Shown in pieces: positions 4,866 to 5,053 of a stretch of DNA of 5,053 nucleotides. This stretch comes from Phycisphaerales bacterium (lineage in GTDB: Bacteria > Planctomycetota > Phycisphaerae > Phycisphaerales > SM1A02). The position numbers and the translations under genes are program-made. The stretch lies in contig SKZB01000310.1 in assembly GCA_007127615.1 (NCBI GenBank), positions 1-5,053 on the forward strand, in the 5' to 3' direction. Under the pieces are notes generated by a model, which saw only the letters and a list, made by a program, of their open reading frames with translations, did no database searches and was not told where the DNA came from. Each line of letters starts with the position of its first letter. Position 1 is the first letter of the stretch.

Positions 4866-4903
4866 GCACGTTGGCGGGCCGTATCGCCCACGCCCCAACG
4901 TGC
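4866..4903 (+). repeat. Inverted repeat downstream of lpxA, possible terminator or 3' hairpin
   Basis: GCACGTTGG (4866-4874) pairs perfectly with CCAACGTGC (4895-4903). Inside it GGGC (4876-4879) pairs with GCCC (4886-4889). It lies 21 bases after the lpxA stop codon. No U-run follows on either strand, so it is at best a U-less terminator or an mRNA-stabilising hairpin. Confidence 0.45.
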
Positions 4904-4915
4904 GAACCCTGAATC

Positions 4916-4940
4916 GGCCGAAACCATACCGGTTGCGGCC
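4916..4940 (+). repeat. Second inverted repeat downstream of lpxA
   Basis: GGCCG (4916-4920) pairs with CGGCC (4936-4940). After one A-G mismatch, AACC (4922-4925) pairs with GGTT (4931-4934) around a loop of 5 bases. It follows the previous hairpin by 12 bases, making a tandem pair in the 3' region of lpxA. Confidence 0.4.
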
Positions 4941-5053
4941 CGCCCCTCACCCGGCGCGGCCGCTGGTCGCGCTCCACAACAGAAGAGATGCCGTTCGTAC
5001 CCCTCGCCGTCTTTCACGCACTTGCACGACGTGATCGTGCATGAAGCCCCTGC

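Noticed and set aside
1..5053. CRISPR arrays, insertion sequences, tRNA or rRNA genes
   Set aside because: No regularly spaced direct repeats, transposase-like frames, terminal inverted repeats with target duplications, or tRNA/rRNA consensus blocks were seen on either strand.

Overview
The window is GC-rich bacterial DNA from a Gram-negative organism with outer-membrane lipid A synthesis. The best guess is a Planctomycetota-type (Phycisphaerae-like) bacterium. That guess rests on how the LpxA, DUF899 and DUF6868-like proteins read, on the poor Shine-Dalgarno use, and on lpxA standing alone rather than in an lpxD-fabZ-lpxA-lpxB cluster. No database search was possible, so the taxonomy is inference.

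Layout, left to right. (1) Positions 3-1124 (+): the 3' part of a glycosyltransferase of the tRNA-queuosine mannosyltransferase (QTMAN/GTDC1, DUF3524) family, whose start lies off the left edge. (2) 1125-1511: a convergent non-coding gap with an AT-rich island and a nearly perfect 12-bp inverted repeat against the stop codon of the next gene. (3) 1512-3466 (-): four leftward genes in close order. In transcription order they are a membrane-anchored bactofilin-like beta-repeat protein, an unrecognised multi-pass membrane protein, a two-helix DUF6868-like membrane protein and a DUF899 thioredoxin-like protein with a CxxC motif. They may form one operon, with a possible internal promoter before the last two. 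(4) 3467-4028: a divergent intergenic region of 562 bases without a credible protein gene. It holds a promoter-like element followed by three consecutive hairpins and a U-rich tract, which read as an uncharacterised small structured RNA or a terminated leader upstream of lpxA. (5) 4029-4844 (+): lpxA, the first acyltransferase of lipid A synthesis, with its catalytic His125 intact but two accessory histidines replaced. (6) 4845-5053: non-coding, with further hairpins and a possible coupled start at the right edge.

How the genes relate: LpxA, the bactofilin-like protein and the two small membrane proteins all suggest envelope-associated functions, but no shared pathway is shown. The QTMAN-like gene belongs to tRNA modification and is unrelated to the rest. 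The item most worth following up is the RNA-like element at about 3736-3947.
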